A DNA stretch of 64,000 nt, from positions 682,001 through 746,000 of the forward strand of contig NZ_AP017457.1 of the NCBI RefSeq assembly GCF_002355535.1, in the 5' to 3' direction. Under the pieces are notes generated by a model. It was not told the DNA's origin, searched no databases, and saw nothing but the letters and a program-made list of their open reading frames with translations. The translations under genes and the position numbers were made by a program. Shown here in pieces: positions 1-9,163 of the stretch. Origin of the DNA: Aurantimicrobium minutum. Lineage in GTDB: Bacteria; Actinomycetota; Actinomycetes; Actinomycetales; Microbacteriaceae. Numbering within the stretch: position 1 is the stretch's first letter; the number at the start of each line of letters is the position of its first letter.

Positions 1-877
1 CACGGCCGATATCAACGAATGCTGCTTCCATCGACGGAAGAACATTTTGCACTTTACCGAGGTAGACATTGCCAATCAGGCTTGCCTCAGAGGCGCGAGC
101 AACGTAGTGCTCAACAAGAACATTGTCTTCAAGCACGCCTATCTGTACGCGATCTTCGCGCTCGCGAACAATCATGGAGCGGTCTACTGCCTCACGGCGG
201 GCAAGGAATTCACTCTCGGTGACTACCGTACGGCGACGCCCAGCATCACGGCCATCACGGCGGCGCTGCTTCTTCGCCTCTAAACGTGTTGAACCCTTAA
301 TGCGTTGTGGTTCAGTAATGACCTCAGGTGCACGCGGAGTGCGAATGCGAACAATCGTGTTAGCCGGGTCATCCTGTCCAACACGATCTTCACCCTGACG
401 TCGACGCGCACGTCGACGCAGTGTTGAACTTCCCTCTTCGGCATCGTTGTCCTGGTTTTGACCGAAAGCACCGCGCTCGTTGCGTCCTTGACGGTTGCGT
501 CGATCCTCGAAACGCTCACGACCGTCACGGCTGGGAATACGGTTTTCTGAGCCTGGAAGATTCGGCGCAAAGAAGAAAATATCTGTGACGTCCTGAGCAA
601 CGAATGTGGGGTATTCGATTGGTGTCGGGGTTGCTACTTCCACCGCAGTCTCCATAATTGCTTCTGCAATCACGTCAGTGGCAATCTCAACTTCAGCTGC
701 GTTGATTTGTGCCTGAGCGACAATTTCAGCCGCTGTATCTTCGGCCTGCTCAACTATCGATTCAGCAACCTCAACGGCTTCAGAAATGATGAGGTTTTCC
801 GCTTCAACAGCTTCAGCGAGAACCTCAGAGACAACCTCTAGGGTCACGTTCTCGTCGTTTTCGGTGTTATTCACCAT
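1..877 (-). CDS. rne: Ribonuclease E/G, N-terminal part (cut by window edge)
   Basis: This is the first 292 residues of an RNase E/G-type endoribonuclease, which processes and degrades mRNA and matures rRNA and tRNA. Reading leftwards from an ATG at 877, residues 1-100 are acidic and Ala/Glu-rich and are followed by an Arg-rich stretch. The start of the S1 RNA-binding domain appears at the window edge (NVYLGKVQNVLPSMEAAF, then VDIGR). An extended disordered N terminus before S1 is usual in actinobacterial RNase E. A GGGAAG Shine-Dalgarno-like sequence lies about 10 bases before the ATG. The catalytic DNase I-like domain would lie outside the window. In M. tuberculosis rne sits beside ndk; here two opposite-strand genes lie between them. 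Confidence 0.93.
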   Translation of the reverse strand, partial: MVNNTENDENVTLEVVSEVLAEAVEAENLIISEAVEVAESIVEQAEDTAAEIVAQAQINAAEVEIATDVIAEAIMETAVEVATPTPIEYPTFVAQDVTDIFFFAPNLPGSENRIPSRDGRERFEDRRNRQGRNERGAFGQNQDNDAEEGSSTLRRRARRRQGEDRVGQDDPANTIVRIRTPRAPEVITEPQRIKGSTRLEAKKQRRRDGRDAGRRRTVVTESEFLARREAVDRSMIVREREDRVQIGVLEDNVLVEHYVARASEASLIGNVYLGKVQNVLPSMEAAFVDIGR

Positions 878-1184
878 CAGTGGTGTACTTCCCATTACCC
901 CCGGCTGTCACCGCGCCAGCTGGAGCAACTATTCTCTTGTTACAGAAACTCAAAGCTTCTGTTCTATAAATCTTATTAGTCTTCCCATAACTTCCGGCCC
1001 GTGTGGCTCTGGAACTATGGCGGGTGATCGCGGTGATCTCCCGTGCGCACAATCACATTGTGCAAAGTCTGTTTGTCACGTCGCACGAGACCTCATGTCT
1101 TCGCACTATCTCAATTATGGCAGGTTTCCACACATACGTGTGGCTCACAGCTGAATCCCGGGCGATTCTCGAGATAATGATGAC
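878..1184. promoter_or_regulatory. 307-bp divergent intergenic region between rne and the VKOR gene
   Basis: I see no convincing gene here. The region must carry the outward promoters of rne and the VKOR/MFS pair. An AT-rich stretch around 960-990 could serve the rne side. A short inverted repeat, CCACAC-ATAC-GTGTGG, lies at 1128-1143, about 40 bases before the VKOR start, and could be an operator or a small hairpin. No -35/-10 pair is clear enough to call. Confidence 0.4.
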
Positions 1185-1781
1185 GTGAGTATTACTAATG
1201 AACCGGGCACCCGTTTGAGAGGTTTGCCCATTTTTCTTATTGTTTCTGGGTTTGTGGGCCTTGTGGCCGCATTTGCCCTGACCTTAGAAAAAATACATAA
1301 GCTCACCAACCCAGATGAAGCAGCCTCTTGTGACTTCAGTGTCATCGTGCAATGCGGCAAGAATCTTGGTTCCTGGCAGGGGTCACTCTTTGGTTTCCCC
1401 AACCCCCTCATTGGCTTGATGGCGTGGTCTGTTGTCATCACGATTGGGGTGGGCATTCTTGCTGGTGCTCGCTTCGCCAACTGGTTCTGGCGTGCGTTCG
1501 TCATTGGCACAGCAGGTGCTTTTGCTTTCGTTATTTGGCTGTTCAGCCAATCAGTATTTGTTCTGGGAACTCTGTGCCCTTGGTGCATGGTGACCTGGTT
1601 GGCCGCTATTCCACTGTTTTGGGTTGCAACGTTCTGGACGATGAAAAACGGTGTGTGGGGCTCCAAAGCAATCAAGCTTGGTGAAACACTTCTGAGCTGG
1701 GTAGTCATCATCACGCTTGCGTCCTACCTCATCGAAGCTGTTGTTGCGCAACTTGTGCTGAATTGGGTCGGTACGCTGTAG
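1185..1781 (+). CDS. Vitamin K epoxide reductase (VKOR) family membrane protein
   Basis: Bacterial VKOR homologues reoxidise a DsbA-like thiol oxidase by passing electrons to quinone, so they drive disulfide formation outside the membrane. The 198-residue protein has about five hydrophobic segments. It has the four family cysteines: a loop pair, C49 and C57, and the active-site C131-P-W-C134. It starts with GTG and ends two bases before the MFS gene, so the two are probably co-transcribed. Unlike some bacterial VKORs it carries no fused thioredoxin domain, and no DsbA-like partner is adjacent. Family assignment is firm; the partner protein is unknown. Confidence 0.9.
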   Translation: MSITNEPGTRLRGLPIFLIVSGFVGLVAAFALTLEKIHKLTNPDEAASCDFSVIVQCGKNLGSWQGSLFGFPNPLIGLMAWSVVITIGVGILAGARFANWFWRAFVIGTAGAFAFVIWLFSQSVFVLGTLCPWCMVTWLAAIPLFWVATFWTMKNGVWGSKAIKLGETLLSWVVIITLASYLIEAVVAQLVLNWVGTL

Positions 1782-1783
1782 TA

Positions 1784-3244
1784 ATGCCTGCTGCGGAATC
1801 TGCCATCGTTTCCGACAAGCTCGCTCCTCGCCACAAGGTCATCCTTGGTGTGCTAATGGTGTCGACCTTCGTCGTCTTCTTGAATGAGACAGCACTGGGT
1901 GTTGCTCTGCCCCAGATTATGGAGCAACTACATATTCAACCAAGCACTGGGCAATGGCTCAATACTGCCTACATGCTCACCATGGCTGTGATTATTCCCA
2001 CCACAGGGTTCTTGTTACAGCGATTCAGCACCCGGAACATGTACATGGCGGCCATGTTGTTCTTTACCTCGGGAACTCTTGTTGCCGCGTTGTCTCAAAG
2101 TTTCTTGCAGCTGTTATGCGGACGTATCTTGCAGGCAAGTGGAACAGCCATCATGCTGCCTTTGTTGATGACTACGGTCATGCAACTCGTTCCTGAACAC
2201 CTTCGCGGACGTATCAATGGAAATATTTCGTTGGTTCTCTCTGCGGCACCTGCGTTAGGTCCAGCCTTTTCAGGGATTGTGTTGAACTTCCTTGACTGGC
2301 GTTGGTTGTTTTGGATCATGCTGCCCATCGGTGTGACCACACTCATCATTGGCTCTTTACGAATTACCAATTCTCAAGAAACACGCAAGATTCCTATTGA
2401 CACCCTCTCCGTTGTCCTGAGCGCATTCGCATTCTCCGGCTTGATTTATGGTTTGAGCTCGTTTGCTGACTCGGCCCGCGGAACAGCAGTAGTTTCACCG
2501 TGGCTTCCCCTCGGCGCAGGTGCGATTCTGTTTGCACTCTTCCTCATTCGTCAGACCAGATTGCAAAAGACAGATTCTGCTTTGCTTGATTTGCGAACAT
2601 TTCGCTCTCGTTCATTTACAGAAGCCATGATTCTGATGGCTATTGGCATGCTCATTTTGTTTGGTTCTGGAATCCTGATTCCGATTTATATGCAAAATGT
2701 TCTCGGTGTTGAACCTTTGGTTACTGGGCTGATGATGTTGCCTGGTGGCCTCATCATGGGCCTGCTCGGCCCAACTGTAGGACGCATCTATGACAAACAT
2801 GGCCCCAGAAAGCTTCTCTTGCCAGGAGCAATTACGGTCAGTGTTGCATTCTGGTCAATGGTGACATTTACTACCTCCACCACAGTGTGGATGGTGTTCA
2901 TCAGCTACACCGTTCTGAGCATCGGCTTGGCCTTTTTGTTCACACCACTGTTTGCATTGTCTTTGAGCTCTGTACCACCGAAGCTCTACAGCTATGCAAG
3001 CGCCACAATTGGCACACTGCAGCAATTAGCAGGAGCTGCAGGTACTGCACTATTCATCACGGTCATGACGCTAATTTCAGTTAATCTTGCGCAGACAGGA
3101 AGTTCAGAAGTTGAGGCGCTCAGTGCTGGAATCACCACGGCATTCCTCATTGGCGCGATCTCATCACTAGGCCTTATTGCGGTTGCGGCAATTTTGAAAC
3201 GGCCTGCTACCGCTGAGGAAATCGCTGCCGAACTCCAGCCTTAA
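1784..3244 (+). CDS. MFS multidrug-type exporter, DHA2 (14-TM) family
   Basis: A 486-residue major facilitator of the EmrB/QacA type, which exports drugs or other hydrophobic compounds using the proton gradient. The N-terminal half has the DHA2 layout: LNTAYMLTMAVIIPTTG, then a loop with GRILQASGTA, then GPAFSG near TM5. The rest is hydrophobic with roughly 14 predicted helices. I chose the ATG at 1784, which lies two bases after the VKOR stop, over an in-frame upstream GTG at 1763 inside that gene. A strong hairpin follows the stop. The substrate cannot be read from the sequence. Confidence 0.88.
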   Translation: MPAAESAIVSDKLAPRHKVILGVLMVSTFVVFLNETALGVALPQIMEQLHIQPSTGQWLNTAYMLTMAVIIPTTGFLLQRFSTRNMYMAAMLFFTSGTLVAALSQSFLQLLCGRILQASGTAIMLPLLMTTVMQLVPEHLRGRINGNISLVLSAAPALGPAFSGIVLNFLDWRWLFWIMLPIGVTTLIIGSLRITNSQETRKIPIDTLSVVLSAFAFSGLIYGLSSFADSARGTAVVSPWLPLGAGAILFALFLIRQTRLQKTDSALLDLRTFRSRSFTEAMILMAIGMLILFGSGILIPIYMQNVLGVEPLVTGLMMLPGGLIMGLLGPTVGRIYDKHGPRKLLLPGAITVSVAFWSMVTFTTSTTVWMVFISYTVLSIGLAFLFTPLFALSLSSVPPKLYSYASATIGTLQQLAGAAGTALFITVMTLISVNLAQTGSSEVEALSAGITTAFLIGAISSLGLIAVAAILKRPATAEEIAAELQP

Positions 3245-3247
3245 CGA

Positions 3248-3279
3248 GTTGTGACCCCCGCACAAGCGAGGGTCACAAC
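3248..3279. terminator. Bidirectional hairpin terminator between convergent MFS gene and ndk
   Basis: GTTGTGACCC pairs with GGGTCACAAC, with an inner CGC/GCG pairing around ACAA. The hairpin sits between the MFS stop (3244) and the ndk stop (3290), placed to end both transcripts. Confidence 0.8.
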
Positions 3280-3289
3280 CATATATGTT

Positions 3290-3709
3290 CTAGCTAAACC
3301 ACAGAGCTAATTCACGTGCTGCAGACTCTGGTGAGTCCGAACCGTGAACGAGGTTTTGTTGAACTGCAAGACCCCAGTCGCGACCGAGGTCTCCACGAAT
3401 GGTGCCCGGGGCAGCAGTCGTGGGATCTGTGGTTCCTGCGAGAGACCGGAAGCCCTCAATAACCCGGTTACCTGCAAGTCGAATAGCAACCACTGGACCA
3501 GACTCCATAAAGCTCACAAGAGGTTCATAAAATGGCTTACCCACGTGCTCTTCGTAGTGTTTCCGAAGTAATTCGCGGTCAGCTTGAACCATCCGAATAT
3601 CAACAAGCGCATAGCCCTTGGCTTCGATACGGCGCAAGATTTCCCCGGTTAATCCTCGCGCGACACCATCTGGCTTAATCAGGACGAGAGTTTCTTCAAT
3701 TGCGGTCAT
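3290..3709 (-). CDS. ndk: Nucleoside diphosphate kinase
   Basis: Ndk moves the gamma-phosphate of ATP onto nucleoside diphosphates to balance NTP and dNTP pools. The 139-residue length is normal. The N-terminal ETLVLIKPDGV strand is present, and the phosphorylated histidine is H122 in NLVHGSDS. The start overlaps the stop of the upstream DUF4233 gene by four bases (ATGA), so translation is probably coupled. It is the last gene of the ileS-folC-DUF4233-ndk block and ends at the hairpin at 3248-3279. Confidence 0.97.
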   Translation of the reverse strand: MTAIEETLVLIKPDGVARGLTGEILRRIEAKGYALVDIRMVQADRELLRKHYEEHVGKPFYEPLVSFMESGPVVAIRLAGNRVIEGFRSLAGTTDPTTAAPGTIRGDLGRDWGLAVQQNLVHGSDSPESAARELALWFS

Positions 3710-4062
3710 GAGTTTCCTTTACTTTGAGAATCAAGTTTTGCACCTGTCGTCATGGCGAAGGTCCAGATACCGGCGAAAACAGCACCTATCAAAAACAACA
3801 TCGTGACAAGGAATCCTGAAGCAACAAGAATCACTTGAACAATCCAGCCGAGGATGAATGCCCACTTAAACCTCATCATGAGGGCGATGGTGAGGACCAT
3901 AAGCAGACACAGAGCTGCTCCCCCGCCCAGCGCAAGAACAGGCGGTAGAGCACCTAAGCCAAAAATGGTTAACGCAGCCAATGCCACAACTATCAATTCA
4001 AAGCCAAGTACAACTTGTCCAAGTGAAGTCTGCGCTGACCTTCTGCGTGGAGGGGTGCTCAT
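3706..4062 (-). CDS. DUF4233 family small membrane protein
   Basis: A 118-residue protein with four hydrophobic segments that matches the DUF4233 family, found between folC and ndk in many actinobacteria (Rv2446c position in M. tuberculosis). Its function is not known. The start at 4062 gives an ATGA overlap with the folC stop and leaves a proper nine-base gap after AAGG; the ATG at 4071 would abut that AAGG directly. The N-terminal tail is basic (PPRRRSAQ) and probably cytoplasmic. The conserved position suggests a link to folate or nucleotide metabolism, but that is inference. Confidence 0.82.
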   Translation of the reverse strand: MSTPPRRRSAQTSLGQVVLGFELIVVALAALTIFGLGALPPVLALGGGAALCLLMVLTIALMMRFKWAFILGWIVQVILVASGFLVTMLFLIGAVFAGIWTFAMTTGAKLDSQSKGNS

Positions 4063-5522
4063 AGTGTCCATCCTTGTGTTTCTGCTGCCAAACCAATGGT
4101 TAGTCCAACGAGAGTTATTGAGCCTGTGACGACAACAGCACCTTTTTCCGAATTCGCGGCATACCCTCTTGCCATTGCCAATGCCACGACAGGATCTTCC
4201 TCGATGACAACTTTGTCGTCACCGGCAATATCGGCCACAAGGAATCCAAGGTCACGGGCCGAACGTGTCCGCTCAGAAGGTGCGGTTGTCACAATGAAAC
4301 GTGTTGCAATGGGGGCAAGTGCCTGAACAATTCCCTGTGCATCCTTGTCTTCGAAAATGGCAAGCACAATAGTGAGGTCATCGAAGGTGAAATAGTTTCC
4401 TAGTGCTGATGCAAGAGAGAGCGCACCGTGAGGATTGTGCGCCGCATCAACCAACACAGTCGGATCTGCGGCCACAAGCTGGAGACGCCCTGGCGAAGAG
4501 ACTGTGGCAAATGCTTCAGCGAGTACTTCTTGTTCTAGTTGTTGAGAAGCGCCACCCAAGAAAGCCTCGACTGCAGCGATAGCCAAAGCGGCATTATCTG
4601 CCTGATGGTCTCCATACAAGGCAAGGAAAATGTCCTCATAACGCCCAGCTGCTCCTTGAATGGTGACCAGTTGTCCCCCCACGGCTACAGCGCGAGAAAC
4701 TACAGCAATCGGGTTTCCCACTTCAGGCTCAGTCGTTGTCGAGACAAATGTGAGTGTTGATTCTGTGAGGTCAGCTGCTTCTTCTAAGACCGCACGAACC
4801 TCAGGAACCTGAGCGGCAGAGACCACCATTGATGCCGGCTTGATAATTCCAGACTTCGTGCGCGCGATCGTCTCAACGTCTTTACCCAGGCGTTCCATGT
4901 GATCAAGTGCAATCGGAGTGAAAACAGCAACTACTCCATCTGCAACATTGGTGGAGTCCCATTCACCGCCGAGGCCCGCTTCCACGATGGCCACATCTAC
5001 TGGGGCATCCGCGAAAGTACCGTAGGCGAGAATCGTCATCACCTCAAAGAAAGTCAGGCGAGGCTCGCCTTTCGCCTCCAATTCACCGTCAACCAGTTCG
5101 ACATAGGGCTTGACATCAAGCCAGTTTGTGACCAAGACGTCGTCACGAACAGGAACTCCGTTGAGCAATATACGTTCTTTGAACGAAACAAGGTGGGGTG
5201 AAGTAAAGACTCCCGTGGAGAGACCATAGGCGCGCAGTATTGCCTCAATTAAGCGTGCTGTGGTTGTCTTTCCGTTCGTTCCTGCGATGTGAATGATGGG
5301 ATATGCGCGGTGGACATCTCCCAGTAGTTCAACAACGCGGCGTGTGGGCTCTAGCCTGGGCTGAGGCATTCCTTCGCCCAAACGGGCCTGAAGCTCGTTG
5401 TAGACCAACGAAGCAGCACGCGCATACTCATCCATCTCCGCCGGATCTAAACCGTCATAGTCATCATCAGATGAGAAGTCACCGTTGGCAAAGCCTCCGG
5501 GAGTCAGGTCATCACTAGACAT
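4059..5522 (-). CDS. folC: Dihydrofolate synthase / folylpolyglutamate synthase
   Basis: FolC joins glutamate to dihydropteroate and then adds further glutamates to tetrahydrofolate, so folates stay in the cell and bind their enzymes. The 487-residue protein has the Mur-ligase-type ATP loop [12 protein letters not shown], the folate-binding GVFTSPHL segment, and a later DAAHNPHG motif. About 35 acidic residues precede the conserved core. The start overlaps the end of ileS by eight bases. Order ileS-folC-DUF4233-ndk differs from mycobacteria, where valS precedes folC. Confidence 0.95.
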   Translation of the reverse strand: MSSDDLTPGGFANGDFSSDDDYDGLDPAEMDEYARAASLVYNELQARLGEGMPQPRLEPTRRVVELLGDVHRAYPIIHIAGTNGKTTTARLIEAILRAYGLSTGVFTSPHLVSFKERILLNGVPVRDDVLVTNWLDVKPYVELVDGELEAKGEPRLTFFEVMTILAYGTFADAPVDVAIVEAGLGGEWDSTNVADGVVAVFTPIALDHMERLGKDVETIARTKSGIIKPASMVVSAAQVPEVRAVLEEAADLTESTLTFVSTTTEPEVGNPIAVVSRAVAVGGQLVTIQGAAGRYEDIFLALYGDHQADNAALAIAAVEAFLGGASQQLEQEVLAEAFATVSSPGRLQLVAADPTVLVDAAHNPHGALSLASALGNYFTFDDLTIVLAIFEDKDAQGIVQALAPIATRFIVTTAPSERTRSARDLGFLVADIAGDDKVVIEEDPVVALAMARGYAANSEKGAVVVTGSITLVGLTIGLAAETQGWTL

Positions 5523-8500
5523 TGAGTACTCGATTCACACGCGATACAGCCACTACAAAGCTACCCTCATTCGCGTATTGTCCGGCAGGGAATACCGCAA
5601 AATGTTCTGGACTGTGAGAAAGCAACCCAGGTAACCACTCAGCTGGAGATACTGTTTCCAACTGAGAAAGTTCACCGTGGAATACAGGATCATGAACACC
5701 AAATTCGGTGGCTAAAGTGTCCGCAGCAATGTTGGCATCTGTCGTCAACTTGAGTGCCTGGGCATCAGCTTCAGCAAAGCAGAACACGTCCAAATGAATT
5801 CTGTCTGAAACCTCAAATCCTGCAGCCTTGCGTGTGTCTTGAACTGCACGAATCACATCACGGGCTAAGCCTTCTGCTTCAAGTTCAGCTGTGGTGACAG
5901 TATCGAGAAGGACAAACCCACCAGCTGGTAACAACGCCAGTGCTCGCGCACCATCAGCGCCATCACCGGTTTCTAAGGTGAGCTCATACTCACCCTCAAT
6001 GAGTTCCACGCCTCCGGCTGTAACTATGCCATGAGTTTCTGACCAATCCCCCGCTTTAGCGGCCTGAATGATTTGCTGAACTTGCTTACCTAGGCGAGGA
6101 CCTGCAGCACGTGCGTTAACACTGAGTTTGGAAGTGATTCCATATTCCGCAGCGGAACCTTCCGTCAATGGCACCAACGTAACCTGTTTGACGTTCAGTT
6201 CATCACGCAAAATATCGCTAAATTCCTCGAGAGCTTGAGCATGCTCTGTGACAACCGTCAAATCCGCTAATGGGAGTCGAACACGAAGGCCAACCTTTTT
6301 TCGAAGTGCCAAAGAAGATGACGTGATTTCGCGAACAGCATCCATCGAAGCAACGAGAGATTCATCCGCTGGGAATAGTCCAGCATCTGGCCAGTCTTCC
6401 AAATGAACCGACCGCCCACCTGTCAGGCCCTGCCAGATGTTTTCCGTAATGAGCGGAAGCATCGGAGCGGCTACACGGCAGAGAGTTTCAAGCACGGTGT
6501 ACAGCGTGTCGAATGCTTCATGCGCTTCGGAGCCACCGGTCCAGAAACGATCACGAGAGCGACGCACGTACCAGTTAGTCATCACGTCAGCGAAGTTGCG
6601 AAGAGCTTCTGCGGCGTTCGTAGAATCCAAGCTGTCTAAATGTCCTTGAACCTCACGAATGAGATCACCTGTCTTTGCAAGGAGATAACGGTCGAGCACA
6701 TTTGTACTGTCTGTGCGCCAGGTTGCTTCATAGTTATCCGCATTGGCATACAAGCTGAAGAAGTAATAGCTATTCCACAAAGGCAGCAGCAACTGTCGAA
6801 CGCCTTCTCGAATTCCCTCTTCGGTGACGATGAGATTTCCACCACGAAGCACAGGTGAACTCATCAAGAACCAACGCATGGCATCTGAGCCATCGCGGTC
6901 AAATACCTCAGAAACGTCAGGATAGTTCCTCAGTGACTTAGACATTTTCTGGCCATCGCTACCGAGCACAATTCCGTGAGAGACCACGTTCTTGAACGCC
7001 GGGCGATCAAAGAGTGCAGTAGCCAAAATGTGCAGGGTGTAGAACCACCCACGAGTTTGACCGATGTACTCCACGATGAAATCTGCAGGGTTGTGGCTGT
7101 CAAACCATTCCTGGTTTTCAAACGGGTAGTGCACCTGAGCAAATGGCATCGAACCAGAGTCAAACCACACGTCAAGGACGTCTTCAATACGACGCATGGT
7201 GGATTGCCCGGTTGGGTCATCGGGGTTAGGCCTGGTTAGCTCATCAATGAATGGTCGGTGTAAATCAGTGGGACGAACACCGAAGTCAGCTTCGATTTCA
7301 TCGAGCGATCCGTACACGTCAATGCGCGGGTAGTCGGGGTTGTCTGACTTCCACACAGGAATGGGAGATCCCCAGTAGCGGTTGCGTGAGATAGACCAGT
7401 CGCGAGCATTAGCAATCCACTTACCAAATTGTCCGTCTTTGACGTTCTCAGGAACCCAGTTGATGTCTTGGTTGAGTTCTTCCATGCGATCGCGGAATGA
7501 GGTGACTGAGACAAACCAGGAAGATACAGCACGATAAATCAAAGGCTGACGGCACCGCCAACAGTGTGGGTAGCTGTGCTCATAGGAGGCAACACGCATC
7601 AGTCGGCCTTGTTCGCGCAGCATTGTTGTCAGCGGCTTGTTTGCCTCGAAAACCTGCATGCCTGCGACTTCTGTGAAACGAGAGAGGAACTTTCCTCCAT
7701 CATCTACAGAAACGCGCACACCAATACCTGCGGTTTCACAGACCTTTTGGTCTTCTTCACCATAAGCAGGTGCTTGGTGAACAACGCCCGTGCCGTCTGC
7801 AGTGGTGACATAGTCTGCAACAAGGATTTGCCATGCGTTAGCTTGGTATTCCTCATCATCCGCGTAGTAATCCCAAAGACGGTCATAGGTCACACCATCA
7901 AGATCCTGGCCAACGATATGAGACTTCACTGCTTCTTGTGCGGATGTCGCATCTTCATAACCCAAATCCTTGGCATAGTTGCCTAACAGATCCTCTGCAA
8001 TCAGATAGTCCGCTTCACAGCATGCAGCACCATCTGCCGCACCATTGGGCCCAGCAGGAACAATCGCATAACGAATGGTTGGCCCAACAGCAAGTGCCGC
8101 ATTTGTTGGAAGAGTCCAAGGTGTGGTCGTCCATGCGAGGGCTCGAACCCCCGAAAGACCCAATGCAGTTGCTTTGTCCCCGGTAAGAGGGAATGTAACT
8201 GTTACAGACTGGTCCTGACGCATCTTGTAAACGTCATCGTCCATGCGCAGCTCGTGGTTTGACAGCGGAGTCTCATCGTTCCAGCAATATGGAAGGACCC
8301 GGAAACCTTCATAGGCTAGGCCCTTGTCATACAGGCGCTTGAACGCCCAAATAACGGACTCCATGAAGGAGATATCGAGAGTTTTGTAGTCGTTTTCAAA
8401 GTCAACCCAGCGAGCCTGGCGTGTAACGTATTGTTCCCATTCGCCGGTGTAGCGAAGAACCGAAGAGCGAGCTTCTGCGTTGAACGCAGCAATACCCATC

Positions 8501-8859
8501 TCTTCGATTTCTTCCTTCTTAGTAATTCCCAACTGACGCATAGCTTCCAGTTCGGCGGGGAGACCGTGTGTGTCCCACCCAAAACGACGATCGACCTTCT
8601 TGCCGCGCATAGTTTGGTAGCGAGGAAAGAGGTCCTTGGCATAACCAGTCAGAAGATGTCCGTAGTGAGGAAGACCATTGGCAAAGGGAGGACCGTCATA
8701 GAAGACCCACTCGTCTCCCTTGGAGCGCTGTTCAATCGAGGCCTTGAAGGTGTTGTCCTTCTCCCAGAAAGCCAGGATCTGCTCTTCGATGGCAGGAAAC
8801 GACGGCGAAGGAACAATCTCAGTCTGCTGACCGAATGTATTACGGCGGGGATACGTCAC
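5515..8859 (-). CDS. ileS: Isoleucyl-tRNA synthetase
   Basis: IleRS charges tRNA-Ile and edits misloaded valine. The 1114-residue protein is a full-length class I enzyme of the large, eukaryote-like IleS2 type usual in actinobacteria. H65-Y-G-H68 (in [11 protein letters not shown]) is the HIGH motif and QKMSKSL in mid-protein is the KMSKS loop. [11 protein letters not shown] belongs to the CP1 editing domain. The start codon is GTG, with GGAG upstream. The preceding 200 bases form a T-box leader with an Ile (ATC) specifier, so expression should rise when tRNA-Ile is uncharged. The leader may also affect the overlapping folC-DUF4233-ndk genes. Confidence 0.97.
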   Translation of the reverse strand: MTYPRRNTFGQQTEIVPSPSFPAIEEQILAFWEKDNTFKASIEQRSKGDEWVFYDGPPFANGLPHYGHLLTGYAKDLFPRYQTMRGKKVDRRFGWDTHGLPAELEAMRQLGITKKEEIEEMGIAAFNAEARSSVLRYTGEWEQYVTRQARWVDFENDYKTLDISFMESVIWAFKRLYDKGLAYEGFRVLPYCWNDETPLSNHELRMDDDVYKMRQDQSVTVTFPLTGDKATALGLSGVRALAWTTTPWTLPTNAALAVGPTIRYAIVPAGPNGAADGAACCEADYLIAEDLLGNYAKDLGYEDATSAQEAVKSHIVGQDLDGVTYDRLWDYYADDEEYQANAWQILVADYVTTADGTGVVHQAPAYGEEDQKVCETAGIGVRVSVDDGGKFLSRFTEVAGMQVFEANKPLTTMLREQGRLMRVASYEHSYPHCWRCRQPLIYRAVSSWFVSVTSFRDRMEELNQDINWVPENVKDGQFGKWIANARDWSISRNRYWGSPIPVWKSDNPDYPRIDVYGSLDEIEADFGVRPTDLHRPFIDELTRPNPDDPTGQSTMRRIEDVLDVWFDSGSMPFAQVHYPFENQEWFDSHNPADFIVEYIGQTRGWFYTLHILATALFDRPAFKNVVSHGIVLGSDGQKMSKSLRNYPDVSEVFDRDGSDAMRWFLMSSPVLRGGNLIVTEEGIREGVRQLLLPLWNSYYFFSLYANADNYEATWRTDSTNVLDRYLLAKTGDLIREVQGHLDSLDSTNAAEALRNFADVMTNWYVRRSRDRFWTGGSEAHEAFDTLYTVLETLCRVAAPMLPLITENIWQGLTGGRSVHLEDWPDAGLFPADESLVASMDAVREITSSSLALRKKVGLRVRLPLADLTVVTEHAQALEEFSDILRDELNVKQVTLVPLTEGSAAEYGITSKLSVNARAAGPRLGKQVQQIIQAAKAGDWSETHGIVTAGGVELIEGEYELTLETGDGADGARALALLPAGGFVLLDTVTTAELEAEGLARDVIRAVQDTRKAAGFEVSDRIHLDVFCFAEADAQALKLTTDANIAADTLATEFGVHDPVFHGELSQLETVSPAEWLPGLLSHSPEHFAVFPAGQYANEGSFVVAVSRVNRVLNV

Positions 8860-8861
8860 TT

Positions 8862-9062
8862 AGGGCTCCAGTTGTTGAGTAAAACACTGTGCCAGGACGA
8901 AATTTCTTCCGCGGTACCACCTGAGCTTGTGAGAAAAATCTCACCTCTTGTTCTTGAGCAATAACGGGCTCGTCCCGTTCGGTTCTACTAAGTCCGAAGA
9001 CTTTTCTTCCGAAAACTCCCCGGTGATAGCCGGATCGGTGTCGTTAGAGACCATTCTATTGC
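8862..9062 (-). promoter_or_regulatory. Ile-specific T-box riboswitch leader of ileS
   Basis: Reading the minus strand, a short stem I (CCGGCT-ATC-ACCGG) shows the specifier ATC, an isoleucine codon, at 9027-9025. Further downstream is the T-box bulge GGTGGTACCGCGG at 8921-8909, which pairs with the free tRNA 3' end. The start codon lies only about 50 bases beyond the bulge. There is no U-tract terminator, and a GGAG Shine-Dalgarno lies close to the GTG start. This is the pattern of actinobacterial translational T-boxes with an ultrashort stem I, in which tRNA binding exposes the ribosome site. The 5' boundary is approximate. Confidence 0.9.
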
Positions 9063-9163
9063 CTTTAGTAAGCTAGAAACATCACCATTTGAGGCATCAA
9101 GTAGGCAAACATCCTGTTTTCCTACATTGACGCGATGCCGCCCATAGAGAGCGAGAAATACCT

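Noticed and set aside
1145-1714. A 189-residue minus-strand open frame over the VKOR gene
   Set aside because: The plus-strand VKOR product keeps all four catalytic cysteines, so the antisense frame is a shadow.
3248-3279. CRISPR-like or mobile repeat
   Set aside because: It is a single hairpin between convergent stops, as expected of a terminator; no repeat arrays occur in the window.
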